A DNA stretch of 64,000 bases, taken from Gloeophyllum trabeum ATCC 11539 (lineage: Eukaryota; Basidiomycota; Agaricomycetes; Gloeophyllales; Gloeophyllaceae). The DNA lies in the NCBI RefSeq assembly GCF_000344685.1, contig NW_006920426.1, forward strand, positions 178,239-242,238, read 5' to 3'. Below are positions 23,845 to 35,824 of this stretch, one piece after another. Position 1 is the stretch's first letter; each line of letters begins with the position of its first letter. The notes beneath the pieces were generated by a model. It saw only the letters and a list, made by a program, of their open reading frames with translations. It was not told the DNA's origin and did no database searches. The position numbers and the translations under genes are program-made.

Positions 23845-24461
23845 CGGGTATGCAGGTCGGAATGGTATGCCAAGCCGGGTTTCTGGCGTATGATTTCAGG
23901 TGAACGCCCGCCCGTTTCTTGTTTATTATGTCGAATTGTATGCATCTTGCCTTGGTATGTATCTTCTAGGCGCCGAAAGCTTGGTCTCCCTCTTCTCTCC
24001 CTCCCTTCACGATTTTCACTATGGCATGGACTGTCTTGGACTCTTGTATGCGTCTGGAGAATCACTCCTCCCTCACCCAGCACAGGTCTCGCTGCTCCGT
24101 GCTATTATATAGACTTGCATTCACTCTTTGTCAGTCGGTTTTGTCTCGTCAGCAATGCATCTCTGCACATGTAACATGTAGGCATTTGTAATTGTATCAT
24201 TCCAGAGAGCGATATTCTGCTGTCCACTCGCGGTCAGTCGCCGTCGTTTGGATCCTGGATGACAAAACCCTGCCAGTCTATACCCAATATCTCGAATGGG
24301 GAAACCATGCATATGTTCTATCTTACGCTTTCTAATCATGTCGCGGCCAATGCATGACTCAGCCAACCCGTCTTATGATAGCTCTTCACTGGGACCCATT
24401 GCATCATAAAGGCGTCTTATGTTCGCCCTGGACCAGCTGGACTGGCGACATATAACTAGCA
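23845..24461. other. Intergenic, no gene seen
   Basis: About 620 bp with the 3' end of the preceding gene and the upstream region of the GST gene. Open frames are short and overlap on both strands. Confidence 0.5.
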
Positions 24462-25540
24462 ATGGCGAGTATCTTCTCTATCTCCCACCGCCTTCGAACC
24501 ACCCAACGCCATCTTTCTACCGCGTCGAGCATCATGTCGAACAAGCCGATCTTACTCTACACTGGCAGGACTCCCAACGGGTTCCCCATTACCATCCTCT
24601 TAGAGGAACTGAAGGCAAAGTATGGCAAGGATCTGTACGAGTACGTCGGACCCGTCCGGGCCGTCCCTAATGCAAGTGTAACATGGCACTGATCTTGTCG
24701 GACCAGCTACCAGGCCATTGACATCTCTACGAACACCCAGAAAGAGGACTGGTTCATCAAGATCAACCCGAACGGGCGCATCCCCGCCATCATTGACCGC
24801 GCCAGGGGCAACTTCAACGTCTTCGAGACTTCCGCCATCTTGCTGTACCTGGTGCAGCACTACGACAAGGACCTCGAGTTTGGCTTTGACCCGGTGAAGG
24901 AGCCTGATGACTACAGCGAGCAGCTGCAGTGGCTGTTCTTCGCGGTATGTCGAGTCCGTTGCGGTGCGTAAGCAGCGTTAGTAAGCTAACAAACGCCATA
25001 GCATGGAGGCATCGGACCCATGCAGGGGCAATGTACGTTCCCCAGCTTCGCGATGTCTACGACTGTTCTCATATTTTCATCCAGCTAACCACTTCAACCG
25101 CTACGCGCCCGAGGACATCCCATATGCGAAGAAGCGTGAGTATCAGAACATCATCCCTCGCGAATAGACTTCGCCTTACCTGTGTCCTAGGTTACATTGA
25201 TGAGACGAAGCGTCTATATGGTGTCCTTGAAATCCGCCTGAAGAACCGTGACTGGTTGGCTGGTCCTGGTCGGGGCAAATATTCTGTCGCCGACATCAAA
25301 GCTCTCCCATGGTGAGCTCCAATGGTGATAAACTCCACCCACGTTGCTCATCAAATACCTCGCTAGGGTGCGGATCCATGCCCACTCTGGAATTCCAACT
25401 CTCGATGAATGGCCTAACGTCAAGGTCAGTGCAGCGTGTTTCTGTGTGACTTATCGCTCATTATTCTATTCCAGGCTTGGGTCGAGCGCTCCGAGGCACG
25501 GCCCGCTTTCCAGGCGGGCTTGAATGTCCCGCCTGCGTGA
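24462..25540 (+). CDS. Ure2p-like glutathione S-transferase
   Basis: Glutathione-dependent detoxification or peroxidase enzyme of the fungal Ure2p-like class. Seven exons: 24462-24640, 24707-24944, 25002-25032, 25085-25135, 25191-25311, 25367-25424, 25475-25540; 247 residues. The thioredoxin-fold half shows [33 protein letters not shown] and the glutathione-binding [15 protein letters not shown]. The helical half has [19 protein letters not shown] and [13 protein letters not shown], then [15 protein letters not shown], the N-capping motif of GST domain 2. All introns are short and in phase. The first ATG adds about 24 residues ([15 protein letters not shown]) that look like a mitochondrial presequence before a second ATG at 24534 ([11 protein letters not shown]), so both mitochondrial and cytosolic forms are possible. 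Confidence 0.92.
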
Positions 25541-26462
25541 AGGCCGCGGCATGAAGGAGAAGAGCAATGACATGTATTGATAGTCACTGGATAAGAATCA
25601 TCAAATAAAGGCTGGATGCATGAACAACTGCCCTAAAATAACGGATTGACCGTGTCTGTGAGACGCTTTTAAGTGACAACGGATGTGTCCTGGGACGGTG
25701 CCTGGAGTCTGCAGAAGATGCCTAAAATTTGTCTGGGCATGCTCGCCATGGTGTCGATTCTGTCCTTCCGTAGAGTTATCGACTGTCATTGGTAAATTCT
25801 TGAAGACGCTTTGCCGGCCTCTGAAGCCCCAATGAGACACAATTCTAACTCTCTTGAGACCAGCCTGAGGGCCGATAGGGAACCTGGTTTAAACGTAGAT
25901 CGTTGCTGTAAGGCCGAATCGAGGTCGCAAGGCTCGTTGTGTGATTTCATAGACCCCGAGCGGGGAAGGAAATAGAAAAGGTTGACGAGCGCTGTACGAG
26001 CATGAAGGTTGGAGATGCTTGAAAATGCTCGGAGACCACTGATCGCCACGGAGCCTCGAAGGGCAAAATAGACGAGATCAAGTGAAGCCTTAACCTTGGC
26101 AACAACGCCCTTGCAACCCGGGCTCGATCAATAGTTCAAAGGATAGTCTGAGTTCCGCAGAATCAGTAACAAAGGAATGTACATCTTGTGAGTTGTAGGG
26201 CTTCGAATAGGGAAAAGTTAACGTACGAGCTGGACCTAGCTAGACGCATTCATTGTGGCCAGGAGGAAACCAGTGCGACATTACCGAATTTGGAAAGCAT
26301 CTAAGGCGGATTGGCCTCCTGTCCAGCTGGGCCTCGAGCGCATTGTTTCAATACGCCCTGCCCGGTATCAGCGACGTCAGGGACTTAGACCGGAGTGAAT
26401 CGTTAGTAGGGGAGGAAGGAGTGCGTATAAACGACAGTCGGTGCGCCGCCGGTTGATCTCAA

Positions 26463-26484
26463 CCCCGGGCGGGGTGAACTGGGG
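26463..26484. promoter_or_regulatory. Cluster of SYGGRG-type (CreA/Mig1-like) sites
   Basis: Three matches to the carbon-repressor consensus SYGGRG fall in 22 bp: CCCCGG (reverse) at 26463, GCGGGG at 26469 and CTGGGG at 26479, about 320 bp before the isocitrate lyase ATG. Carbon repression of this gene is known in other fungi; binding here is inference, and GC-rich matches occur by chance. Confidence 0.3.
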
Positions 26485-26725
26485 GATGCACGGCCGGTCC
26501 AAACATGATCCAACCTCTGCCTGTCCCGCATCCGACGCCTAGAATCAAGGATGCGGAGGAGACGGAAAGGATCTGGTTAGCCGACGTGCAGCTCGTACCC
26601 CGCATTCGGTCTTCTTCCGGTCTAGCGCGAATCACATGTCGCCCCAGCCGTCATACACAAGCACACCTTTTGGCCTGGTGGCACAAGATATAAGCAACCA
26701 GGAATGATATAACACCCCGCATTCG

Positions 26726-26800
26726 TTTAACCCTCCCTTCCCCGCTTTCCCCCATCCTCTAACCCCCCCTGCTTCCCCTTACTCCCCCTATTTCCCAGCC
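26726..26800 (+). promoter_or_regulatory. Pyrimidine-rich leader before the isocitrate lyase start
   Basis: The 75 bp before the ATG are almost purely C and T on the plus strand. Such CT tracts are common near transcription starts of strongly expressed fungal genes. The role is inferred from position and composition. Confidence 0.45.
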
Positions 26801-28642
26801 ATGGTCCACCACGAACGTCAAGCTTTTCAGGCCGAAGTGAGAGAGGTCGAGAACTGGTGGAAGGTGAGGAGGTTGCACGGGGTACCTGAGAAGTACTGAA
26901 TTTGACAATGCACACAGAGCGAACGGTTCTCTCGCGTGAAGAGACCTTATACGGCCGCCCAGGTGGTGTCTAAGCGAGGAACCATCCCCATCCAGTACCC
27001 ATCGAATATTCAAGCTAAAAAGCTATGGGCCAGTTTGTCGAAACACTTCAAGGAGGGGACGCCATCGCATACCTATGGAGCGTAAGTACAGCCATGAATT
27101 CCAACAGAGCCCCTCTGATCATCCCCTTCAGACTTGACCCCGTGCAGGTGACGCAGATGGCCAAGTACTTGGAAACGGTCTACGTCTCTGGTTGGCAATC
27201 GTCGAGTACCGCTTCGAGCACGAACGAACCTGGACCGGATCTTGCTGGTTCGTAGATATCCTTTCTTGACCAGGATATTCATTTGACGACACACCGCAGA
27301 CTACCCCTCTAACACCGTACCTAACAAGGTAGAGCACCTCTTCATGGCACAACTCTTCCACGACCGAAAGCAGCGAGAAGCGCGCTCGAACATGTCCGAA
27401 GAAGAGCTGCAGCGCACGCCGGTTATCGACTACCTTCGTCCCATCGTCGCTGATGCTGACACAGGCCACGGCGGTCTGACGGCTGTCATGAAGCTCGCGA
27501 AGATGTTCGTCGAGAAGGGCGCCGCGGGTATCCACATTGAGGACCAGGCTCCAGGGACAAAAAAATGCGGTCATATGGCGGGTAAGGTGCTTGTGCCCAT
27601 CCAGGAGCACATCAACCGCCTCGTTGCGATCCGTCTCCAGTTCGACATCATGGGTGTTGATAACCTTGTGATCGCCCGGACGGACTCGGAGGCAGCGACA
27701 CTGATCACGACGAATGTCGACGAACGCGACCATGCATTCATCCTCGGCTCGACGAATCCAAACTTGCGTCCATTGGTGGCAGTTATGAACGAGGCGGAGG
27801 CCCAGGGGAAGACCGGGGACGCGTTGCAGGCGGTCGAAGATAGCTGGCTGGAGTCCGCGAATCTATCCCTGTTCTCCACCGTGTTGGCGAATGCTCTGCG
27901 CGACCAGACTCGCGCTTCGGCAGCTACGGTCGACAAATTCGCCGCCCGGATCGCGCATGTTTCCTACCCCCAGGCCATCGAGATCGCGAAGAAGGAGTTC
28001 GGTCTTAAGTCAGTGCCATACTTCGATTGGGAGGCCGCGCGTACGCGTGAGGGTTACTACCGGTACCAGGGCGGCACGCAGTGCGCCATCAACCGTGCCG
28101 TTGCATACGCGCCGTACGCCGACCTGCTCTGGATGGAGACCAAGAAGCCGATTCTTGCGCAGGCAAAGGAGTTTGCACACGGCGTTCACGCAGTGTACCC
28201 GAAACAGTGGCTTGCGTACAACTTGAGCCCCTCTTTCAATTGGGACGCAGCTGGCCTGGGTCCCGACGATATGAAGAACTACGTCTGGGAGCTCGGGAAG
28301 CTCGGGTTCTGCTGGCAATTCATCACGGTGAGTTCACGCGTCCGGTTCGTCCAGTTACCCGATTGCTGATGTCGACCCTGATAGCTCGGAGGCCTCCACT
28401 CGAACGCGTACATTTCGGACCTCTTCGCGCGTAACTACGCGAAAGAGGGTATGAAGGCGTACGTGGAGCTCATCCAGCGCAAGGAGCGCGAGATTGGATG
28501 CGATGTCTTGACACATCAAAAGTGGAGTGGCGCCGACTATGTCGACAACCTCCTGAAGACCGTTACCGGCGGTGTCTCGTCCACTGCTGCCATGGGTAAG
28601 GGCGTAACAGAGTCGCAGTTCGGGGAGAAGGCCAAGCTATAA
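26801..28642 (+). CDS. ICL1: Isocitrate lyase
   Basis: Glyoxylate-cycle enzyme that splits isocitrate into succinate and glyoxylate, needed for growth on C2 compounds and fatty acids. Five exons: 26801-26863, 26918-27081, 27132-27247, 27300-28327, 28385-28642; 542 residues, typical of the fungal enzyme. The catalytic signature KKCGHM is near residue 200, preceded by the metal-binding DADTGHGG and [22 protein letters not shown] and [15 protein letters not shown] are further family blocks, and FCWQFITLGGLHSN spans the last intron. The C-terminus ends SQFGEKAKL, close to a peroxisomal PTS1 (x-K-L type), but AKL itself should be tested. The promoter region is long and contains possible carbon-repression sites. 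Confidence 0.96.
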
Positions 28643-28887
28643 TCTTACCAGTCGATTTGAATGCAGACCGTCCTATACTTGTATTAGTAGCAGTAATAGT
28701 TTCCCCATTGTAACACCAGTGGAATCCAAGGTTTTTTCCTTGCTTGTTCATGTCCTACGGTCCCGGCGAGCGCGTACATGTTCAGCACAACAGCGGTCTT
28801 CAGAGCTATGAGGCGACGCGTCGGCTGGACCCGATCGGAATCCGCATGCGAAATTGAAGTCCTGAATCCATTAGTGGCATCACTACG

Positions 28888-30114
28888 ATGGACTCCTCAG
28901 AGCGGGTACAGGCAGCTGCTAGATTCTTGCTTCAGTCACCGCCTGGAGAGATCAACGACGTTCTCAACGGCAAGGAACATTCCTTCTTCTCCGAGTCTGC
29001 GCGCCGTCTCATGCTGCAGATCGTTGCGGACGACAGACGTACGGAACATCATCTCGGACGATGACTCTCTGCAAGAGGGTGTCCTGCCGGCACTGCAGGA
29101 GTATAATTTAGCGCAGTTCATCATCGCCGATGTTCCGGGAAGCGAGCACCAGGTGCGTCGATAGGCGTGAACCCTCGAGAGTGCTCATAACATCACTGAT
29201 CTTCCAACTAGTCTATCATCAGCGAGGCTGCGAAGATAGAGGGGCAGGAGGGAGGGGAGGATAGGTTCCTTGACCCCAGATCGAAGATAAGCTTCAGGTT
29301 TGACCATCTAAGCCTGGTCAGTTGCGCATAACTTGGAGTCTCACCCCGGGCCTTAACATTCCTATGGACTTAGGAGGCTTCTGATGCGCAACCAGTAGAG
29401 CCAGACTCGGAAGCAGAGCCATTCAGGCAAGTCACTCATCGACCTTTACGTTCCGAGGCTGACAGGGATGCTAGGGCTGCCCTGGAGTCCTCCACTCTGT
29501 CATATCTCAACTCGCACTTTAACGAAGGCGTCGCATCCGTGTTCGCGACCCCGGGCTCATCTAGCAAATTCACGATTCAGATAGTCGCGAACAAGTACAA
29601 CCCGACTAACTTCTGGTCAGGGAGATGGCGATCCGAATACGTAGTTGATCTGGCCCAGAAGGTCATATCGGGCAGAATTCTCGTGAACGTACATTACTAT
29701 GAGCAGGGGAACGTACGTCATCCTATCGAGCCAAAACATACATTCGAGCTCCTTACGATCGATGGGGCTCTGTGCAGGTCCAGCTCGAGACAAAGCAAAA
29801 CCTCACCATACCCCTCCCGCCAGCCATTACGCCTAGCAATCCTTCGACGTCTGCGTCTAAATTGCTCGCACTTATCGAGGAAGAAGAGGGGAAGTACCAG
29901 ACACATCTGAGCGACTCTTACCAGGAGATGAGCGACAAGACATTCAAGTCATTGAGGCGTGCCCTGCCCTTGACAAGACAGAAAATCGAGTGGGACAGGG
30001 TAAGTATTCGATATTCAGTGGTGTGTCCTTTCTCGACTCAATCGCATATAGGTGCTTGGGTACAAGCTCGGTGCTGAGCTTTCCGGAAGCAAAGGGGTTT
30101 TTGCAGAATCATGA
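28888..30114 (+). CDS. CAP1: F-actin-capping protein subunit alpha
   Basis: Alpha subunit of the heterodimer that caps actin barbed ends in cortical patches. Seven exons: 28888-28969, 29037-29152, 29212-29316, 29374-29426, 29475-29712, 29778-29999, 30052-30114; 292 residues. It starts MDSSERVQAAARFLLQSPPG, and EINDVLNDVRNIISDD is conserved across exon 1 and exon 2. The C-terminal signature region reads SGRWRSEYVVD and GRILVNVHYYEQGNVQLET, with LRRALPLTRQKIEWDRV near the end. Two introns, 28970-29036 and 29427-29474, start with GC (GCAAGG and GCAAGT) rather than GT; both restore the family sequence, and the total length is a whole number of codons. No alternative GT donor that keeps phase was found. 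The F-box gene follows in convergent orientation. Confidence 0.94.
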
Positions 30115-30342
30115 ATGTAACATATACACGGACTAGTATTCACCGTCATACGAAGTGTGATTCTCAGTGGTGGATTTCACCAATTACAATACCTGAGCTC
30201 GACGTATTTCGATCCCATACACTTCGATTCTTCGCTTGGAAGGACTGCTATGGGCACGGCGTCCCAGCGGATGTCCAGGTTCCGTATTGCTCTGTGAAAG
30301 GGCATTCATTACCGGCCAAATTTTGACTTTCCCTCCTTACAC

Positions 30343-32688
30343 TCACCTTTGACCGCAGCATGTGTCTCCGTGACGCAAGTATAGTCTGCATGACCTACAG
30401 CGCCAAGATCGTATTGTAGGGGATAAATAGGCGTCGGCTTCGAGCTTTTTCAACCTAGCAGTATCATGAGGTTCAAAGAGGGCAAAGCCGTCTACGGAGT
30501 GAGGGTGACGTCGTGGGTTTCGTACGGCATGCGCCACCTAGGCGGAGAGGTGAGTTTGATCCAAATTGGACAGATGCTGGAACTTACGGCTTGTCGCCAG
30601 GTCAGACCCGCTCTTTTGAGTGAGGAACACGACAGGCAGTTTAGTCGTGCGTCTAGTTTGTCCATTTCCTCCGCAGTGGTTGTATCCGGGTCTCTGCCGC
30701 ACAGCTCCACTATACGTCGCGCATGCTGCGAACCCACCTCGCTGAATGATACAGCTTCAAATTTGTAGCTCCCCCATGGTATCCCTTTCAGTTCCTCGCA
30801 GCATGTTTCGGGGTTGATTCCTGGTAGCTCCGGCCCTTCTCCTCGCCACCAATACGGGCGCTCGGTCAAACACTCATGCACAAGTAACCGATCGTAGGTC
30901 ATCACGTTCGCACACTGCCCATCTTCGCAGGAAAAGAGAGTTGTTGCCAGAGCAAGGACGTCGTGAGGGCTGTGATTCTGCTCGACAACGCTGGTCGGAA
31001 GGAGTGCGCGGATCTTCTCAAACGCTTGTTCCCGCCAAACATCGGATAGTTCTGGAAGGCGAGCCACGACGTCGGAGAATGATGCTTCGGTGACCTCGAC
31101 ATCCTTCGGGGCATCGATCACGTCCAGAAATTCTTTCATAAAACAGAAATCCGCCATTGATGGGAGGATATCGTTTTCACCCTGTGACAGATAGTACTCT
31201 TTGAGCACTTTCCTCAACAGCGGCAGACGCTTAGGGAGGATGTTGGCCCTCCAATCGCGCGCGAGGCAGCGGGCTTTCATCTTCTCCATAAATTCGACCA
31301 TTTGGTCCCGCATATTCGCCCACACTACCAGCTGTCTTAGCGAGTCCACCAGGGGTTAATTATGAGTACTTACTCCGATCAGTAAGATCTTTAGCTGGCT
31401 TGACTAGTGGATGTGATGCAAATTCCATATCATCGCCATCAGACATCTTCTCGACGGTGTCTTCATAGCCCATCTTCTTGAGTTTGTCGAGGATTCTGCC
31501 CATGGAATAGTGAATCCCAATTGACACACTACGGCACCGCCAATACTCACGCGTTCTTTCGCCGATCTCTTATGGCGTCCACCTCCCGCTCATGACCATA
31601 GTCACGTTGCCAGATTGCCATTTGATGAGCATGCTTCCAAGTGCATGAGAGCTGCTGAATAATCGTCCGTATGATATCAAGAGAGAGGCTCACCATGTTG
31701 ATAATAGCAATAGACAACAATCTATCGCGAAGGAAGGCGTGAAACTTCGCTTCATCGTGAAGTACGTCCTTCAACGTTTCTGCTAGAGCCAGAACGTCTG
31801 ACTTGAGATACCAAGTGCCGCACTTCAAAACTACAATGAGATCATTGTATCAGACAACCAAATGCAGGGTCCGTGAGGAACGTACGCTTATTAGCGTTGG
31901 GAAGTTCTAGGCGTGGTGCAATCTGAGAAAGTGGCAGACCCGTGTCACGGAAGTCATGCGGCAATAAACACTCAGCGTCCCACTCGCTAATAACACTAGC
32001 AGTTAAGATTAGTCATGAGAAGTACTATTGCACTTCACGTAGGAACAGTACCGATGTTTCAAGCATGACCTGCAGGACCTAACTCTGAGCCCCCACTGGC
32101 CGTGATCCAACGTAGGTCCATTGCAGAACTAAGTAACAGATATGTAAGAGGTTGTTCACACCCATGTCGAAATATACCCACAGTGCAGCTATATTCGAAC
32201 ATCAGACGGATGTACTGTGGCTCCGTGAGGTCCTTGGGGCATGGCGGTAGTTCTAGTGCTGCAAGAGTGGCAAGTGATGCCTTCCAGATGAAGGCCGAAC
32301 TGCGGCTCATGAGCGTAGTCCTCAGGAACTTATTCGCGCGCGACAAGTGCAAGACATCCAGAGGATGAAGCAACGAAAATATCTGTCGCATTTGATCTTA
32401 GCGCAATGGGAGTACGCTTTCATGGTTCAAGCGTACCTCCGCAAGTATATCAAATGGAATATCAGCCAGCTTCGCCAGCCCACCAGTTTTTTTCTTCTTG
32501 ACTTGACTGTTCGCCGATTTCCCCTCCGCAGTGGGACGTTTAGCACGGGTAGTAGTTATTTGCTTGCGCCGCTTAGGTGCAGGCTCAGAGCCGTCCGTCA
32601 AGTTATAGTTTGTATCAAGTTCAGTGTCGGATTCCGCAGCAGTAGGCTGCCCACGCTTGCGGGTCACCCGACGGGGACCGGGCGCCAT
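30343..32688 (-). CDS. F-box protein of a polypore-type family with CxxC motifs
   Basis: Likely substrate adaptor of an SCF ubiquitin ligase. Eight exons on the minus strand: 32437-32688, 32182-32382, 32052-32128, 31886-31986, 31551-31830, 31374-31495, 30588-31324, 30343-30537; 654 residues. A basic N-terminus with PAPKRRKQ precedes the F-box LADIPFDILAEIFSLLHPLD (about residues 76-95) and LHLSRANKFLRTTL. After LTEPQYIRLMFEYSCT comes a small cysteine module, CTFCNGP with CRSCLKHR, which may bind zinc. The rest is helical and family-specific (KSDVLALAETLKDVLHDEAK, WANMRDQMVEFMEK), ending in RSWRCRSCRLYLRHG. A decayed paralogue lies at 48598-50490 in opposite orientation. The substrate is unknown. 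An alternative unspliced end after the GTAAGT at 30587 is possible. Confidence 0.85.
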
Positions 32689-34685
32689 GTTCGTAGTGTG
32701 GTGGAAGTTCAAGCTCAAGCTTGAAGTAGGTCCTAGCCACATCTGTCGGGCTTTAAATGGCGGTGTCACGACACGTGACAACAATGGAACGCGTCTTCTC
32801 AGCATCACATGACCGCATTTTGCGCGTGTCTGGCAAGTGTGGCACCACGGTGCTTCACCACACAGTAGCTTGAGTGGGAACCTCAGGTGCCAGGATATAG
32901 ACCGTCCGCTCTATGGATGGACGACCTATACTTGTGTTCTGTATCTCCGACTTCCTGTGGAACGGTTTCCTTGTACTGCTACGATAATGACGTGTCGCAT
33001 CCCGCTTGTGCTGTCTCCAAGCCTTGCGAATAGACCCTGGAATGCAACTTTACATTATTTAGCAGAATTACTGTATAGCGTGCTTGGACAAAGCAGCACG
33101 GGTCAAAATCTCGTTCAGAGATGGGGCGTCATTATCTGCGCGATCCTACTTTATGGGTAATGCGAGTGGCGTCTGACAAAGGTATGTGGCCCGAGGCTTG
33201 ATGTTTGAATCAGCCCCAAAAACGAAAGGATGTCTGACCGCCATTTCCATCTTACCACAACCTCGAGGATTCTCTCCACTCACCTTGATCAGCAGTAGAA
33301 GGTACCCTCGCGCCAGTTGTATTAGGCTCTATGACGTGCTCGCCTGAATACATCAAATACTGGACAACACTGTGAGTTCGACAATGTCATAGATGCACGG
33401 CGCCGGAGTGCTTACCTTACATGTCAGTCCCGACCAGCGCCCAAAGTACCAACCCGAACCCCAGTGAGTCTCTGGCAACCACAATGTCCGTGTGCATGTA
33501 ACATGACGTGGCCAGGTTGGAGGTCTCAGTATGTCGATCAATGGAGGAAACTAAGGGTCCTTCAGATGGTGAGGCTGACATACGCAAGCCAGGGGCTTCG
33601 GCGAATCTGCACGCCACTGTGTAAGCCTTGCAGCACTTCTGTATTAGAGCCTATCCAAATCTAATCAAACACCAGGCAGGAGGAAGGTACGAAAACCCGA
33701 GGCAACGGAATTGCCTCGTCACTCGACAACCTGATCGAACACCAGGAATCGTGAGTTCTCCTCCTTACGAGGTATACGGGGCTTACACGTTTGTACCAGG
33801 ACCGCGCCAGATGGGAAGAAAGGAGACGATGATAACGCCAAGTATATACCAGCTGTATATCAACATTCTTACGAATGCCTTCTAACGCCCCATATTATGC
33901 CACAGTATCCAGACTCGCAAAACGCGGAGACGCACATATGTCCTCGGACCAGGCGGGCATGCTTCCGGCTGACCGCGTCAGACAATGAACTGCCAAAGGC
34001 GATGTAGCGGCTCGTCTCCGCGGCGTTCATCCTCCATATTCATGTCAAGTATGTAGCTTCCAGCTGTCCAGCAATGCCAGATATTGCCACACGTGTTTGA
34101 TTATGGGATATACTCTCCGGAGAGTGCCCGATCGAATGGCCAAGATGTGCGTAGTACGGTTGTGGCATTCCACTGTCAGAGATTTGAGCAGCAGGTTGTG
34201 AAGCGACTTGCACTAAGTCGACAATGCACCATCTTCGCGGGAGGAATCCGGCGAAGCCAGAGGCACCAACATTAGAGCATATTCGCTGTGGTAATTACCA
34301 CAGCGTGGGGCCAATGGGGTCGCTTGAATCCATCAAAATTCCCTTACTTGGGAGCTCCACCCGTAGTAATTACCACACCGAATATGCTCTATTGAAGAAA
34401 ACTCACGCTTCGAACTTGCTCCAAACGGTGGAAATGCTTTTTTCCACTGAAGTCGCCAGAATGGGGTTCGATATCAGTCAAATCACTGCTGTCGCAGGAA
34501 CACGAGCTAAGTGGAGGCCGTGTGATCAATTATTCGAGAGGATCAGTGCAGGTTGCAGCGTTAACGTTGAACGTTGACTGAAATCCTCGGATGTTGCCGA
34601 ATATTGCATCCGAGGCTGCCATTCTTGTCGGTGTCGCATCCTCCCAACATCTCGTCCGTCTTTGCTTCGTGCTTTACCATCGCCG
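32689..34685. other. Intergenic 2 kb holding one small TIR element
   Basis: No gene is supported. Open frames are short and give no family resemblance. The one clear structure is the 117-bp inverted-repeat element at 34274-34390. Confidence 0.5.
34274..34390. mobile_element. 117-bp MITE-like element with TIRs
   Basis: The ends are inverted repeats: AGAGCATATTCGCTGTGGTA on the left, and the right end read in reverse is AGAGCATATTCGGTGTGGTA, with one mismatch in 20. The repeat extends into a GTAATTAC palindrome on both sides. Both flanks are ATT. The sequence is equally consistent with a 3-bp ATT duplication or with TA duplication around GAGCATATTCG ends, the latter being Tc1/mariner-like. There is no coding capacity, so it would depend on an outside transposase. 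Confidence 0.75.
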
Positions 34686-35824
34686 ATGGCCGTCATGGAC
34701 AGTAACGGCGACCAAGAAATGCTTCGCCTCTGGGGCCTCATCTCAGAGCTCTCGGACCAGCTCGCCCAGAATCGAGATACGGCCATGCAACTTCACGCGC
34801 AGCTGGGTAATGTTAAGGTATGTCCGCCAGGCGTGTTCCCGGCGGCTTGAGTCTCAGTGGGTGCATAAGACACAAGCAGTAAATTCGCAAACTGGGTTCG
34901 TTCTGCGAAGGTACGCTCCTTTTCCTTTTGGAGCGGAGGGTTACTTAGAAGCTGAAAGGGCGTAGATTCAATATGGACAAGTCCAAAGGTGATTCATTCG
35001 CCCCAAGGGCGACTATGTGCGCAACCATGCTGAATGCAGTATGTCTGCACAGAGGCTTACGAAGCCGAGCTGGAGAGGATGAATGCCGCTATGGCTGCGG
35101 ACAACCAAGCACTGGCTTATGACAACAAGCAACTGAATTCGTTGATCAAAGAGTACGAACAGACACTGGACTCGGTGATGAGCACTTTCCGCAACCGCGC
35201 AGTGAGTACAGCCTTCCGGAGCCCCTTCCTCTCAGCAATCTGATCAACCCCGGTCATGTCACCCTTTGGCGCTCGCCACGTCTTACATTCCGGCAGAACG
35301 AAGTCCAAGAGCACGAGTTAGCGCTGATCAAGGAATACGAGGCACAGCTCATCGCACGAGAGACGGAGGACCTCGAGCGGGAGCTAGCCGCAAGTACAGC
35401 CTTCTCCGAGGCGCTCTCGCGAATCTCAAATCTCTTACGCCTCGTCACCCGGCAGATGAACGGGGAGGATCCCGCGTTGATGCCACCGGATTACGAGCGC
35501 GATAGGATCACCGGTGGGGAATTGCACCATCCGACCCTGGACGGCGAACCTGACGAGGAGCCCGCCTCGCTCGAGCAAGCAGTCGCGGACTGGGCACTCG
35601 ATCGGGAGACTGAGTTGGCGCGGCTGGAGAAGGAGAATGAGGAGCTGAGACGACTGGCTGGGTTGCTGCCGGATGCACCTGTCCGACCCGCCATGCATGA
35701 TTCAGAGGGTTCGAATTTCTTGTCGAGTTTTCCGAGACTACAGAAGAATATGCTAGGAGGTGCCCCCGGGACGGTCGGGCCTTATGGGACGTACAAGAAA
35801 CCGCGAACTCCGGGGGCGGGTTGA
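34686..35824 (+). CDS. SIKE/FGFR1OP2-family coiled-coil protein (candidate STRIPAK subunit)
   Basis: Three exons (34686-34817, 35040-35201, 35297-35824) give 273 residues, nearly all predicted coiled coil until residue 150. The central helix ALAYDNKQLNSLIKEYEQTL followed by DSVMSTFRNRANEVQ resembles the SIKE/FGFR1OP2 signature (ENKxLRxLLExHQxALExIMxKYREQ). In fungi, the corresponding protein is a small coiled-coil subunit of the STRIPAK phosphatase-kinase complex. A second helix TELARLEKENEELRRLAGLL precedes a disordered Gly/Pro tail. A second in-frame ATG lies at 34695. Intron 1 is long for this gene set (222 nt) and might hide a small exon. Family assignment is from motif resemblance only. 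Confidence 0.65.

Larger units (their letters stand above)
25541..26800. other. Long spacer upstream of isocitrate lyase
   Basis: About 1.26 kb without a supported gene. It should contain the regulatory region of the isocitrate lyase gene, including a GC-rich motif cluster near 26463-26484 and a pyrimidine-rich leader from about 26726. Confidence 0.5.
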
